Of a stretch of 32,138 nucleotides of DNA, positions 7,608 to 15,465 are shown in pieces (within the stretch, counting starts at the first letter, position 1; every line of letters starts with the position of its first letter). The notes beneath the pieces were generated by a model. It had not been told where the DNA came from. It was given only the letters and a program-made list of their open reading frames with translations, and did no database searches. The position numbers and the translations under genes are program-made. Location: assembly GCA_016284355.1 (NCBI GenBank), contig JAEEOQ010000015.1, positions 1 through 32,138 on the forward strand. The letters run 5' to 3'. Source of the DNA: Lachnospiraceae bacterium. GTDB lineage: Bacteria > Bacillota > Clostridia > Lachnospirales > Lachnospiraceae.

Positions 7608-8654
7608 CTAATTAAGGGCTTCTTTAAGTACCGAAAGGTTATCTTCCATTATCTTAAGATATGATGCCCCGTTTTCCACATCTTTTGATGTTACAGACTG
7701 CATAGAGTCCATAGTAAGGATCTTCTGATCCTTTGAAGCAGTGTTTTGCACTACTGTCTCTGCTATCTTGTGCTCCGGTCCTTCTATGGTAAGTACCGCA
7801 GGAAGTGAGAGTTCATCTACCTTTCCCGCAAGGAAAGTGATGGTCTCAAAACTTGCCTCGGTTTCGGCTGAGCACCCCACAAATGCAGCGTAGTAGCTTA
7901 GGCCGTAGTCATCCACCATATATCTGAACGGAAAACGGTCGCCGAAAAGAACAGTCTTTGCTTTTGCTCCGGCTACCGCGTCTGCATATTCACTGTCAAG
8001 TTTTGAAAGGCTTGCAAGATAAGCATCTGTGTTTTTCTTGTATTCATCGGCATTTTTGGCGTCAGCCTTTGAAATTGCCTCTGATATTTCATTTACAAGA
8101 ATCGCTGTATTCTTAAGAGAAAGCCAAACGTGCTCATCATACTCGATCTCGCCTTCCTCGTGATGATGTTCATGGTCATGGTCCTCATCCTCATCATGAT
8201 CGTGGTCTTCCTCTTCGTCGTGATGCTCATGATCGTGTTCTTCCTCTTCCTGCATTCCCTCAACGACCTCTTCTTCCTTTACAGCATCTCCGAGTACATC
8301 AAGAAGATCAATAACCTGCATTTCCTTATTTGTTGCCTCTTTAAGTGCATCCTCTACCCACTCGTCAGACTCTCCACCTACATAAATAAAAATATCGCAG
8401 TCAGAGATTTTTAAGATATCCTGTGCAGTCGGCTGGTAGCTGTGAAGATCTACGCCGTTGTCAAGAAGCATTGTAAGATCAACATTTTCGGCATTTTTTC
8501 CAAGTATATTCTTTACCCAGTCGTATTCCGGGAAAATGGTGGTAACCACCTTAAGTTTGTTGTTTTTATCTGCTGCAGATCCTGACTTTCCGCAACCAAA
8601 AAGACAGCTGACCATAACCATGGCAGCAAGCATTAATATTATTAATTTTTTCAT
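7608..8654 (-). CDS. znuA: Zinc-type ABC transporter substrate-binding lipoprotein with His/Asp/Glu-rich loop (ZnuA/AdcA-like)
   Basis: 348 residues from ATG 8654, chosen because a GGAGG lies about 10 bases before it and a lipoprotein signal (LFGCGKS, Cys21) follows; a longer frame to 8726 has no such support. Residues ~137-166 are a loop very rich in His, Asp and Glu (HDHEHH, HDHDEDEDHDHEHHH), a hallmark of zinc-binding A-1 family proteins. Candidate metal ligands are His71 (DLHSYQP), His175 (EHVWLSL) and Asp316. At the usual third-His position the sequence reads FGDRFPFRYMVDDYG (Asp239), so that ligand differs from the classic ZnuA site. It captures metal outside the membrane and hands it to the permease. 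A gap of 83 bases separates it from the upstream membrane-protein gene. Confidence 0.92.
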   Translation of the reverse strand: MKKLIILMLAAMVMVSCLFGCGKSGSAADKNNKLKVVTTIFPEYDWVKNILGKNAENVDLTMLLDNGVDLHSYQPTAQDILKISDCDIFIYVGGESDEWVEDALKEATNKEMQVIDLLDVLGDAVKEEEVVEGMQEEEEHDHEHHDEEEDHDHDEDEDHDHEHHHEEGEIEYDEHVWLSLKNTAILVNEISEAISKADAKNADEYKKNTDAYLASLSKLDSEYADAVAGAKAKTVLFGDRFPFRYMVDDYGLSYYAAFVGCSAETEASFETITFLAGKVDELSLPAVLTIEGPEHKIAETVVQNTASKDQKILTMDSMQSVTSKDVENGASYLKIMEDNLSVLKEALN

Positions 8655-8737
8655 GATCGATAATCCTCCGTTTATTTTTGCACGCCAAAATAAGGCGCAC
8701 TTCTTCCCTATAGATAAATTGCGCATCTAAGGATCAT

Positions 8738-9049
8738 TCAATCATTTAGTCGTACTTTTCTTGATACAAGGGTTTCCTGCAGATAAGAGCAGGTTATAAG
8801 ACTTACAGAAAAAATAACAGCCATCAGCGGAATATAAAAAGCCGGCAAAACAGCCTTTCCACCGCCAATATGCATAAGAACCGTCTCGCACTGTTTAATG
8901 CTTTCGCAGACATGACATTCCTCACCGGAACAGTCATGACCTGCTTCAAAAGCTATAAAAGAGGCTAAAAACAGCACACTAAGAAGCATCATGATCGCCA
9001 TGACGCCTGAAGCTATCTTTTTAAGTTTTAAAACGTTAATTGTTTTCAT
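8738..9049 (-). CDS. Small two-helix membrane protein with extracytoplasmic Cys/His motif, first gene of the zinc-type operon
   Basis: 103 residues. A positive N-terminus, a membrane helix at ~12-35, a short loop, and a second helix at ~68-89 with a Lys/Arg-rich tail. The loop holds GHDCSGEECHVCESIKQCE: His38, Cys40, Cys45, His46, Cys48 and Cys54, a good potential metal or disulfide site. By the positive-inside rule the loop faces outward. I do not recognise a named family. It is the first gene after the regulated promoter and precedes znuA in the same direction, so a part in metal uptake or sensing is likely. It could instead be a thiol-redox partner that keeps the Cys-rich lipoprotein reduced. 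RBS signal is GAGGCGG-like. Confidence 0.7.
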   Translation of the reverse strand: MKTINVLKLKKIASGVMAIMMLLSVLFLASFIAFEAGHDCSGEECHVCESIKQCETVLMHIGGGKAVLPAFYIPLMAVIFSVSLITCSYLQETLVSRKVRLND

Positions 9050-9074
9050 CTAAAACCGCCTCTTAAAAAAACAA

Positions 9075-9089
9075 TGAGAATCATCTCCA
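9075..9089 (-). promoter_or_regulatory. Fur/Zur-like box at the start site of the zinc-type operon
   Basis: Plus-strand TGAGAATCATCTCCA resembles the 7-1-7 Fur-family box (TGATAATnATTATCA) in about 11 positions. It lies just after the -10, where a bound repressor would block initiation. It pairs as an inverted repeat with the site at 9133-9141. Confidence 0.6.
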
Positions 9090-9090
9090 A

Positions 9091-9119
9091 ATTCTATCCC
9101 TCCGGGCGAGGTTTGTCAA
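9091..9119 (-). promoter_or_regulatory. Sigma-A-type promoter of the zinc-type operon
   Basis: TTGACA (9119-9114), a 17-base spacer and TAGAAT (9096-9091) on the minus strand. The leader to the small membrane protein is about 35 bases. Confidence 0.8.
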
Positions 9120-9132
9120 GCGAATTTGCAAC

Positions 9133-9143
9133 TGATTCTCATT
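9133..9143 (-). promoter_or_regulatory. Second Fur/Zur-like half site upstream of the -35
   Basis: TGATTCTCATT is the reverse complement of the TGAGAATCA core of the first site, 58 bases away and on the other side of the promoter. Two sites flanking one promoter suggest cooperative or looped repression. Confidence 0.5.
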
Positions 9144-9160
9144 TTTGTTTTAAAAACTTT

Positions 9161-9185
9161 AAGCCGGGGCGTAGCGCCCCGGCTT
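9161..9185 (-). terminator. Intrinsic terminator of the FtsX/LolD-like operon
   Basis: A perfect 10-base-pair G+C-rich stem (AAGCCGGGGC, loop GTAGC, GCCCCGGCTT) begins 8 bases past the permease stop and is followed on the minus strand by AAAGTTTTT. Confidence 0.9.
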
Positions 9186-9192
9186 GAAATGG

Positions 9193-11883
9193 TCATTCTA
9201 CGTTCTTTAAAGCCACATCCATCGGTATTCTCCTGATGCGGATAAAATCAAGTATCGACACAAAAGCATATCCGATAAGCAGGTACAAAACAGAAAGTAT
9301 CATAGAAGGTATACTCATGAAAAATGCGAAATACCCGTTCATCTGAAGCATAAACACATGGAATATCCATATCATCAGATAGTACCCGATCACAAAACTG
9401 ATAAAGGCAAACAAAGTTACCACTATGGCAGTCGGAATTATGTATAGCGACCCTATCTCTCCGTTCTTAAATCCAAGGATCTTAGCCATAGAGATTGACT
9501 GCTCGTTTCTTTCAATGATGATCTTTGCAAGAAGGTATATCAGCGCGGCTGTCAGCACGATAAGGGCATACCTGAAAATGTTGATAATTCCGCCCATAGA
9601 ATGATTAAGCTGGTTTGTCACTTTAATGATATCATCCTTTGTAATAACAGTAGCGATATATTTGTCATCTATATCCGTTATCTCGTTTCTTGAAAAATAT
9701 CCCGAAAAATCATCTTCTTCTTTTTCAAACACTTCTTTAAAACCGGCAATGTCCATAAATACAGCAATTCCGCCTTCATAATCTACCTGCCCTGCCACTT
9801 CAAAGGTGTAACTTTTGTTCTCATATTCTTCGTTTAAAGTTATCGAATTTCCTTTTTTCAAGCCAAACTTTTTGGCAAATGCACTGGAAACATATACTTT
9901 CCCTGCGCCTGTCCGGCTTTCAAGGCTGATATAATCGCTGTCATTTCCAATGCCGTATGCTGTAACGCTTTCATCTCCGCCGCTTCCCATTCCTTCTCTG
10001 AATGTTGATTTTTTCTTTGGATATATGAGGTTTTTTGCGTCGAATCTTTCTGCGGTCTTTTCGCCTGTGGTTATTACGTTTCCGTCGTCATCCTCACTGC
10101 CCATCAGCATATACTGGTACGGGGCAAACATCATGCCGGGCGCCTCTTTAGCGTAATGATCAAGAGAGTCCGGAAGACCGAATGCAAAGCACATCATAAG
10201 TTCAATAAAAATGACGCCGAATATAAGTATCACATAATTAGGTATGTTCTGGAAAAGTATCCTGAGTCTGAACCTTCTAAGAAATGCCCATTTAGGCAGT
10301 CTTCTTGCTTTTGCTCTTTTGTTTTTTACAAGGTCATGTCTAAGGAATCTTAGCGGGCTAAGCTGCAGTTTTTTGACTATCACAATGAGATTGATAAAAA
10401 ACATCAATACTAACGGAATGACAGTGGTTTTAACAAGAGCGGTATTGCTCCATACAGTATGACAGGTCGGCAGACTGTAGCTCTCATAATAAAGATTTAC
10501 CGCAAGATCCTTAAATGCGGTATACCCAAGCACATTTCCCGCTATAGCTCCCACAAAGGTAACTATAACCGGCATTGACATATAGTGACGTATAAGCTCG
10601 CCTTTGCTGTAGCCTGATGCTCTTAAAGTTCCGATAACAGAGGCTTCTTTATCTATGGTATTGCTTATTGTAACTGCAAATATAAATGCGATAACGCCAA
10701 TGAGGATATAGCAAAGTATGGCAGCTCCTGCCGAATCACCTTCAATGTCAGATACCGCAAAATTGCTGGCCTGGCGGATATACTCCGGAAGATAATCCTC
10801 AATCTCATTATCATATACAAGTGTCTGGGTAATGAGGGCCTTAAGGAAATTCTCGGAATTGTCCGCTTTTTCCACTTTATCTTCGGGCGCATTTACATAT
10901 TTAAAAGCGTAGTTGTAATGGATTCTTGCAGTAAGCCTGTCAAAGCCCCCAGGCGTAACCATAGCAACGTCAAAGCCAAACGCATCAAACATAAGGTCAG
11001 TATTTGACTCATGAAGCGTAAGGTAATTGACGTAAGAAAGAAGGCCCACAACCTCAAACTCCTTACCTCCGACTTTTATGGCATCGCCAATTTCTATTCC
11101 CACGTTACTTGCATGCATTCTGTCGATGGCGATCTCATTCTCAGTTTCAGGAGCGCGGCCCTCGTTGAATGAGGCTTTATCTACTTTTGAATCGCTTTTA
11201 AATACTCTGACGGTTGCTTCTTCGCTTCCATCACCATATTCTTCAGATTCGTTTCTGTAGAAATTTTCGTATATTACCGTCTTAACAGACGCAAAGCCGG
11301 GATTATCAAGATCATATTTTTTTACTGCCTCGTCCCATTCTTTATCTACTTCTTCGACTACCTTGTCATGTGCTTCTTTATAGGCATCTTTTTCAGCCTG
11401 CTTAAACTCGTCTGTTTCTCTTGCCTCTTTAAGTGCACTTTCAAGGTTTTCTTTAAGAGCTTCATCTACCTGTTCTTTTATCTGGTCTTCATCGGTAATG
11501 CCGTAGGCCTCGCAGGCTGCTTTGACATTTTCAGTTATGGCCTCTGTTACCGACTCATTCAGCTTTTCATCTATTGCTTTTGCGACTTCTTTATCTGCTT
11601 CTTCAATGCCTTTATCAATATAATATTGCCTTACATCTGCCTTCTTGCCGGTACTGATAGCATCAAGCAGTTCTGCGGAAGCCTTCTTGTTTAGCTCAAA
11701 TGAGCCGTCTTCAAGATTCAGTGTCTCTCTGCCACCATATACCGCTGCAAGCATGCTGTCATGCCCCACGTACATTCCGGATATGACGCCGATCATAACC
11801 ACCATAAACACCACTATAACAAAGTATTTATGCCAGTCGGATTTAAGCTCTTTGGGGATTCGTTTGATAAGAGGATTTTTCAT
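9193..11883 (-). CDS. Large FtsX/MacB-type ABC transporter permease with long extracytoplasmic helical region
   Basis: 896 residues. One membrane helix at ~19-39 is followed by a Lys/Glu/Ala-rich, probably coiled-coil stretch at ~62-205. A first FtsX core with three helices lies at ~390-500 (TISNTIDKEASVIGTLRASGYSKGELI), another helix at ~555, a second extracytoplasmic domain, then a second FtsX core at ~770-890 (EQSISMAKILGFKNGEIGSLYI). This is the two-core arrangement of clostridial export or peptide-detoxification permeases that pair with one LolD-like ATPase, here the gene 12 bases upstream. No sensor kinase or peptide gene lies beside it, so the substrate is unknown. Antimicrobial-peptide resistance, lipoprotein handling or cell-wall signalling are all possible. 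Confidence 0.88.
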   Translation of the reverse strand: MKNPLIKRIPKELKSDWHKYFVIVVFMVVMIGVISGMYVGHDSMLAAVYGGRETLNLEDGSFELNKKASAELLDAISTGKKADVRQYYIDKGIEEADKEVAKAIDEKLNESVTEAITENVKAACEAYGITDEDQIKEQVDEALKENLESALKEARETDEFKQAEKDAYKEAHDKVVEEVDKEWDEAVKKYDLDNPGFASVKTVIYENFYRNESEEYGDGSEEATVRVFKSDSKVDKASFNEGRAPETENEIAIDRMHASNVGIEIGDAIKVGGKEFEVVGLLSYVNYLTLHESNTDLMFDAFGFDVAMVTPGGFDRLTARIHYNYAFKYVNAPEDKVEKADNSENFLKALITQTLVYDNEIEDYLPEYIRQASNFAVSDIEGDSAGAAILCYILIGVIAFIFAVTISNTIDKEASVIGTLRASGYSKGELIRHYMSMPVIVTFVGAIAGNVLGYTAFKDLAVNLYYESYSLPTCHTVWSNTALVKTTVIPLVLMFFINLIVIVKKLQLSPLRFLRHDLVKNKRAKARRLPKWAFLRRFRLRILFQNIPNYVILIFGVIFIELMMCFAFGLPDSLDHYAKEAPGMMFAPYQYMLMGSEDDDGNVITTGEKTAERFDAKNLIYPKKKSTFREGMGSGGDESVTAYGIGNDSDYISLESRTGAGKVYVSSAFAKKFGLKKGNSITLNEEYENKSYTFEVAGQVDYEGGIAVFMDIAGFKEVFEKEEDDFSGYFSRNEITDIDDKYIATVITKDDIIKVTNQLNHSMGGIINIFRYALIVLTAALIYLLAKIIIERNEQSISMAKILGFKNGEIGSLYIIPTAIVVTLFAFISFVIGYYLMIWIFHVFMLQMNGYFAFFMSIPSMILSVLYLLIGYAFVSILDFIRIRRIPMDVALKNVE

Positions 11884-11895
11884 GGCGCGTCCTCC

Positions 11896-12603
11896 TTACC
11901 ACTCAAGCTCTGCGGCTGTTATCTTGTTCTCATTAATGTCGTTGTGACGAACAACGCCGTCTCTAAGCTTTATAACATGGTCCGCCATATTTTTAATGGC
12001 CTCATTATGTGTTACCATAATGACTGTATTACCGTATTTCTTGTTGCAGTCTTCAATGAGGGCAAGTATCTCCTTTGACGTCTTGTAGTCAAGGGCTCCC
12101 GTTGGCTCGTCGCACATGAGGATGTCGGGATTCTTTACAACAGCCCTTCCAATAGAAACACGCTGCTGCTGCCCGCCGGAAAGCTGATTCGGATATTTGT
12201 ATTTATGATCCTGAAGACCGAGGGTTGTCAGGACTTCTTCTACATCTAAGGGGTTGTCGGAAAGATACGCACCGACTTCAATGTTTTCTTTGACATTAAG
12301 ATTTGGAATAAGATTATACATCTGAAATACATAGCCAAGATGTTTTCGTCTGTACATGGTAAGCTGGCTTTCGTTCATTTCTTCAAGTTTATCGCCGTTA
12401 ATACTTACATAGCCTGAATCCGGAGTATCTATGCCTCCGATTATATTAAGCAAAGTTGATTTACCTGAACCGGAAGGCCCTAAAAGCACACAAAACTCGC
12501 CTTTCTTAACAGTAAAGTCCATGCCTCGCAAGACTTCCTGCTTTGCCTCTCCCTCTCCGAAGCTCTTTTTTAAGTCTCTTATCTCAAGAAATTCTTCTTT
12601 CAT
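11896..12603 (-). CDS. LolD/MacB-type ABC transporter ATP-binding protein
   Basis: 235 residues. Walker A GPSGSGKST (~42-50), Q-loop YVFQMYNLIPNLNVKENIE, signature LSGGQQQRVSIGRAV, Walker B ILMCDEPTGALD and the H-loop THN are intact. The LxFQxYNLxPxLxVxEN pattern marks the LolD/FtsE/MacB subfamily, which acts with FtsX-type permeases to do mechanical work at the membrane instead of plain import. It starts at ATG 12603, 7 bases after AGGAGG, and leads the two-gene operon with the large permease. Confidence 0.92.
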   Translation of the reverse strand: MKEEFLEIRDLKKSFGEGEAKQEVLRGMDFTVKKGEFCVLLGPSGSGKSTLLNIIGGIDTPDSGYVSINGDKLEEMNESQLTMYRRKHLGYVFQMYNLIPNLNVKENIEVGAYLSDNPLDVEEVLTTLGLQDHKYKYPNQLSGGQQQRVSIGRAVVKNPDILMCDEPTGALDYKTSKEILALIEDCNKKYGNTVIMVTHNEAIKNMADHVIKLRDGVVRHNDINENKITAAELEW

Positions 12604-12618
12604 AAAAACGCCTCCTTT

Positions 12619-12634
12619 GTTAGCCTCTGCTAAC
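12619..12634 (-). promoter_or_regulatory. Palindromic operator candidate GTTAGC-N4-GCTAAC
   Basis: A perfect 6+6 inverted repeat with a 4-base centre lies between the predicted start site and the AGGAGG of the ATPase gene. The place suits a TetR- or MarR-like repressor. It could also fold as a small RNA hairpin next to the ribosome site. Confidence 0.5.
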
Positions 12635-12645
12635 TTATATGCATA

Positions 12646-12674
12646 AGATTACGACTTCAACTTAATTTTGTCAA
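12646..12674 (-). promoter_or_regulatory. Sigma-A-type promoter of the FtsX/LolD-like operon
   Basis: TTGACA (12674-12669), a 17-base spacer and TAATCT (12651-12646) on the minus strand, followed closely by the palindrome. Confidence 0.75.
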
Positions 12675-12730
12675 GTATTAATTTGATATTTTTTAATTTC
12701 CAAAAAGCCTCCTTGTCCATAAAGCAAAAA

Positions 12731-12766
12731 GCCGGCAAATGCACCTAAATCAGGGCATTTGCCAGC
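12731..12766 (-). terminator. Intrinsic terminator of the transglutaminase-like gene
   Basis: A 12-position stem with one mismatch (GCCGGCAAATGC with GCATTTGCCAGC) followed on the minus strand by TTTTTGCTTT, about 28 bases past the stop codon. Confidence 0.88.
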
Positions 12767-12793
12767 TGTTTATTATCCTTTTATATAATGTTT

Positions 12794-14182
12794 TTATTTC
12801 ACATTTAAAATTCGATCATAGTAATCGCCGGTTATATAGTAGTTGTCCCAATCTTTTTTCCCGTCATCTAAAATGCTATGCTCTTCTTCAAGAAAATGAT
12901 CACTCCAAAGGTTTTCTGACATGAAATAATTATACCCTTCGTATCCTCCGCCCACAGGGTCATCCCATGTACAGTCTACATAATACCAGGTTCCATCCAC
13001 ACACACTCTGTTCCATGCATGTCCTTCGTCAGAATTGATGCCTTTACCCTCGGCTATCTTACAATCCAGTCCCGAAGCGGCAGCCATCATGCAAAAAGCC
13101 AAAGCATAACTGTTGCATACGCCTTCTTTATTTACGAGAACGCCCTTTGCCGAATATACCCAGCCCGGTGCATTTGAATAATCACCATTATTATAGTAAT
13201 TTGCATTATAGATAAGATAATCATGTATGGCTTTTACCTTTTCTCTGTCTGTCATACCATCTGTGATGATACTTTCAACAGCTGAAAAGACATGATCCAG
13301 CACTTCCTTTTTATCTTCAGGATAGCCGGTTGCGTCATGTAATTCCATCATTTTGGGGATATCATAAGTGATTGCAATGTCTTTCTCATGCGAAATCCTA
13401 CCGGATGATACTTTTATATGATATGATCCTGGCAAAAATGTGGATACATCGCTAATCTGCTCACCATTAAGTTCGATGCTTATTCCGTTTTCAAGAAATT
13501 CGCTTGGCAGGAATGTTGGAGATTCTTCGTCCCAACTGCTAAGCTTTATCTTGTTTTCATGCTCCTCCCCCGCATTAATTCCGTAAGAAAGATTATTGCA
13601 CAAACTCTCCGGGCTTATAACATACAAGATGGCTTCTCCTTCAAAAGACCCATAAAAGTAGCTTATTCCACCCTGTGAACACTCATATTCTTCATCAGCC
13701 GTTCCGTCCCATTTTCCATTCTCGGACAGCTCCTCAAAAGAACTGAAAAACTCCGGTTTAATCTGACTCGTGTCATATTTGTCAGATACTATCTTGATCT
13801 TTGTTTTTTCACCGTATAGAAAAATATTACGGGACACTCTTATATCGGAGGCCTTTTTAGGTATCACCGTAAGTTCGTACTCTTTCTTTGTGTTACCTTT
13901 CTTTACGGTGATGTTTGTCACTCCAAGTCTTAGGGCCTTGATCTTTCCCGACTTGTTTATCGTTGCCACCTTTTTGTTTGAACTTGTATATTTGTAGCTT
14001 GTACCGGTCATACCCTTGATGGTGGCAGTTGCGCCACATACAAGTTTGCTGTGGTAAGAAGAAATCTTTTTTACTGATGCAGCATAAACTGTAGAAGCGT
14101 TTCCAAGCAGCGTTACAGCCACCACTAACGCCAGCAACCATGCAGTAAGGAATCTTCTTGTTTGAATCTTCTTGTTTGTCAT
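12794..14182 (-). CDS. Secreted Big_2 plus transglutaminase-like protein
   Basis: 462 residues from ATG 14182. That start is preferred because a GGAG lies 6 bases before it; the ATG at 14194 overlaps the same site. A signal peptide ends near YAAS. Residues ~38-110 form a Big_2 (Ig-like) domain (SSNKKVATINKSGKIKAL, GVTNITVKKG). A middle region of beta type follows. Residues ~300-430 form a transglutaminase/protease-like core with the Cys-His-Asp triad Cys356 (KEGVCNSYA), His388 (GHAWNRV) and Asp403 (YYVDCTWDDP). Such secreted proteins act at the cell surface as proteases, peptide cross-linkers or binding modules; which one cannot be told. It lies directly after another Big_2 protein gene, with a weak hairpin between them. 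Confidence 0.88.
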   Translation of the reverse strand: MTNKKIQTRRFLTAWLLALVVAVTLLGNASTVYAASVKKISSYHSKLVCGATATIKGMTGTSYKYTSSNKKVATINKSGKIKALRLGVTNITVKKGNTKKEYELTVIPKKASDIRVSRNIFLYGEKTKIKIVSDKYDTSQIKPEFFSSFEELSENGKWDGTADEEYECSQGGISYFYGSFEGEAILYVISPESLCNNLSYGINAGEEHENKIKLSSWDEESPTFLPSEFLENGISIELNGEQISDVSTFLPGSYHIKVSSGRISHEKDIAITYDIPKMMELHDATGYPEDKKEVLDHVFSAVESIITDGMTDREKVKAIHDYLIYNANYYNNGDYSNAPGWVYSAKGVLVNKEGVCNSYALAFCMMAAASGLDCKIAEGKGINSDEGHAWNRVCVDGTWYYVDCTWDDPVGGGYEGYNYFMSENLWSDHFLEEEHSILDDGKKDWDNYYITGDYYDRILNVK

Positions 14183-14201
14183 CTTTTTCTCCATAAAACA
14201 A

Positions 14202-14221
14202 GGGCAAACTATTGCTTGCCC
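14202..14221 (-). terminator. Weak terminator or attenuator between the two Big_2 genes
   Basis: GGGCAA and TTGCCC form a 6-base-pair stem; on the minus strand TTGTTTTATGG follows, running into the start of the downstream gene. It may reduce read-through from the upstream gene. Confidence 0.5.
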
Positions 14222-14259
14222 CTGTCTGTCATTAATTACTCAAAATATGCACATCTTTT

Positions 14260-15216
14260 TTAGTATGACTCAGGATGATAACAATACCAGATTATTCTTG
14301 CTACTTTGGTATCATCTGCATCATAATCTCCTGCAAAGCCTTCAAACTCATAGATCTTATAAAACTGAAGACCTGTTTCTTCGTCTAAATATCTTAGTGT
14401 GTAGATTCCCTCTGTAGTGTCAGATACTTCATAGAGACCATCCCATGAATCTTCCTGCTCTGTTATTTCTTTCCATGTTGAACCAACAGTCAATCCATGG
14501 TTGTAGTCTTTCATTGAATCAGCGTCTTCTTGAATTGTAATATAGTATGTCTCGCCGTTATTCTTATATTCACTAATTGACCAATCAACAAAGTTTGTAA
14601 ATCCATCATTTGCATCTGCGTATTCTTTTGTCCAATTAAAGTCATCACGACCAAGCGGTAGATCCGGATTGTCATTTTTTTCAACAGAAACAGAGATCTT
14701 CTTTTTTGCATTGCCTGCTTTTACTGTAATAGTAGCTTTCCCCGGATTAAGAGGCCATATTACCATATACTTTCCGGCTTCATCATTATAATAAAATACT
14801 CTTGCTACCTTTTCATCGTCAATCTTTGCAGAAAACTTTTGAGCGTTTGTTTCAACATTAATTACGCTCTGAAATGTTCGCTCAGTTAATTCGCTCTTTG
14901 AACTGCTAACTTTTAATGTGGCATTTTTAACAGTAACTTTACACTTAAATGTCTCTTTTCCTGCTTTTGCGGTAATAGTAGCTGTACCTTTCTTCTTTGC
15001 AGTAACTTTACCGGATTTAACGGTAGCAACAGCCTTATCGCTTGTGCTCCATGTAACCTTTGATTTGGTCCCCGTTACCTTAAGCTTTAATGTCTCTCCT
15101 GCAACAATAGTTGCCTTTGTCTTGCTGATCTTTCCTGCTGCCTGCACAGTAGTTACCGGAGCAACTAAACAGATAAGCATTGCGATCATTACCAAAAGTG
15201 AAAGTTTCTTTTTCAT
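14260..15216 (-). CDS. Secreted Big_2 (Ig-like) domain protein
   Basis: 318 residues with a clear signal peptide (MKKKLSLLVMIAMLICL, cut near VQAA). Residues ~28-98 are a Big_2 domain (KISKTKATIVAGETLKLKV, WSTSDKAVATVKSGKVTAKKKGTATITAKAG). Residues ~99-180 are a second, more divergent Ig-like domain (NPGKATITVKAGNAKKKISVSV). The C-terminal ~135 residues are acidic and rich in Tyr and Trp and match no family I know. It has no lipobox, sortase signal or membrane anchor, so it is probably released or held by wall interactions. Binding or structural surface roles are usual for such proteins. It has its own promoter. Confidence 0.8.
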   Translation of the reverse strand: MKKKLSLLVMIAMLICLVAPVTTVQAAGKISKTKATIVAGETLKLKVTGTKSKVTWSTSDKAVATVKSGKVTAKKKGTATITAKAGKETFKCKVTVKNATLKVSSSKSELTERTFQSVINVETNAQKFSAKIDDEKVARVFYYNDEAGKYMVIWPLNPGKATITVKAGNAKKKISVSVEKNDNPDLPLGRDDFNWTKEYADANDGFTNFVDWSISEYKNNGETYYITIQEDADSMKDYNHGLTVGSTWKEITEQEDSWDGLYEVSDTTEGIYTLRYLDEETGLQFYKIYEFEGFAGDYDADDTKVARIIWYCYHPESY

Positions 15217-15262
15217 GATTCATACCTCATTTCGTAAATTTTCAGTAACCAAAATTGTTTCC

Positions 15263-15291
15263 ATTTTAACACATTAAATCTTTATTTACAA
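15263..15291 (-). promoter_or_regulatory. Sigma-A-type promoter of the Big_2 protein gene
   Basis: TTGTAA (15291-15286), a 17-base spacer and TAAAAT (15268-15263) on the minus strand, about 45 bases ahead of the start. Confidence 0.6.
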
Positions 15292-15346
15292 CTCTTTATG
15301 AGCAATTAAATACTGTCCGACTTTAACTTCATAATCGCAGATAAAT

Positions 15347-15383
15347 AAAAGCTTCGGACTCAACTATATGTTCCGAAGCTTTT
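15347..15383. terminator. Bidirectional intrinsic terminator
   Basis: A perfect 12-base-pair stem (AAAAGCTTCGGA with TCCGAAGCTTTT, 13-base loop) has T runs on both strands. Confidence 0.85.
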
Positions 15384-15388
15384 TCCTT

Positions 15389-15465
15389 CTCAAGGGCCGC
15401 GGCAGGTCGCGAATGTGTTTTTTTGCTTTTTCGGATGCGACTGCCCCGGCTCTTGTTTCCTTGAG
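15389..15465. repeat. Two-part hairpin overlapping the left end of the large palindrome
   Basis: CTCAAGG (15389-15395) pairs with CCTTGAG (15459-15465). Inside it, GCCGCGGCAGGTCGC (15396-15410) pairs with GCGACTGCCCCGGC (15437-15450) with one mismatch and one bulge. CCTTGAG is also part of the left arm of the palindrome, so the two folds exclude each other. Confidence 0.6.

Noticed and set aside
8130-8414. 94-residue hydrophobic plus-strand frame
   Set aside because: It is the reverse of the His/Asp/Glu codons of the zinc-binding protein; antisense of such codons gives Met/Val/Leu runs.
8671-8696. Hairpin between the small membrane protein and the zinc-binding lipoprotein genes (GCACGCC/GGCGCAC)
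   Set aside because: It needs two wobble pairs and is followed by A bases, so it is not a convincing terminator.
8655-8726. 24-residue N-terminal extension of the His-rich zinc-binding protein
   Set aside because: It has no ribosome site and would hide the lipoprotein signal that begins at ATG 8654.
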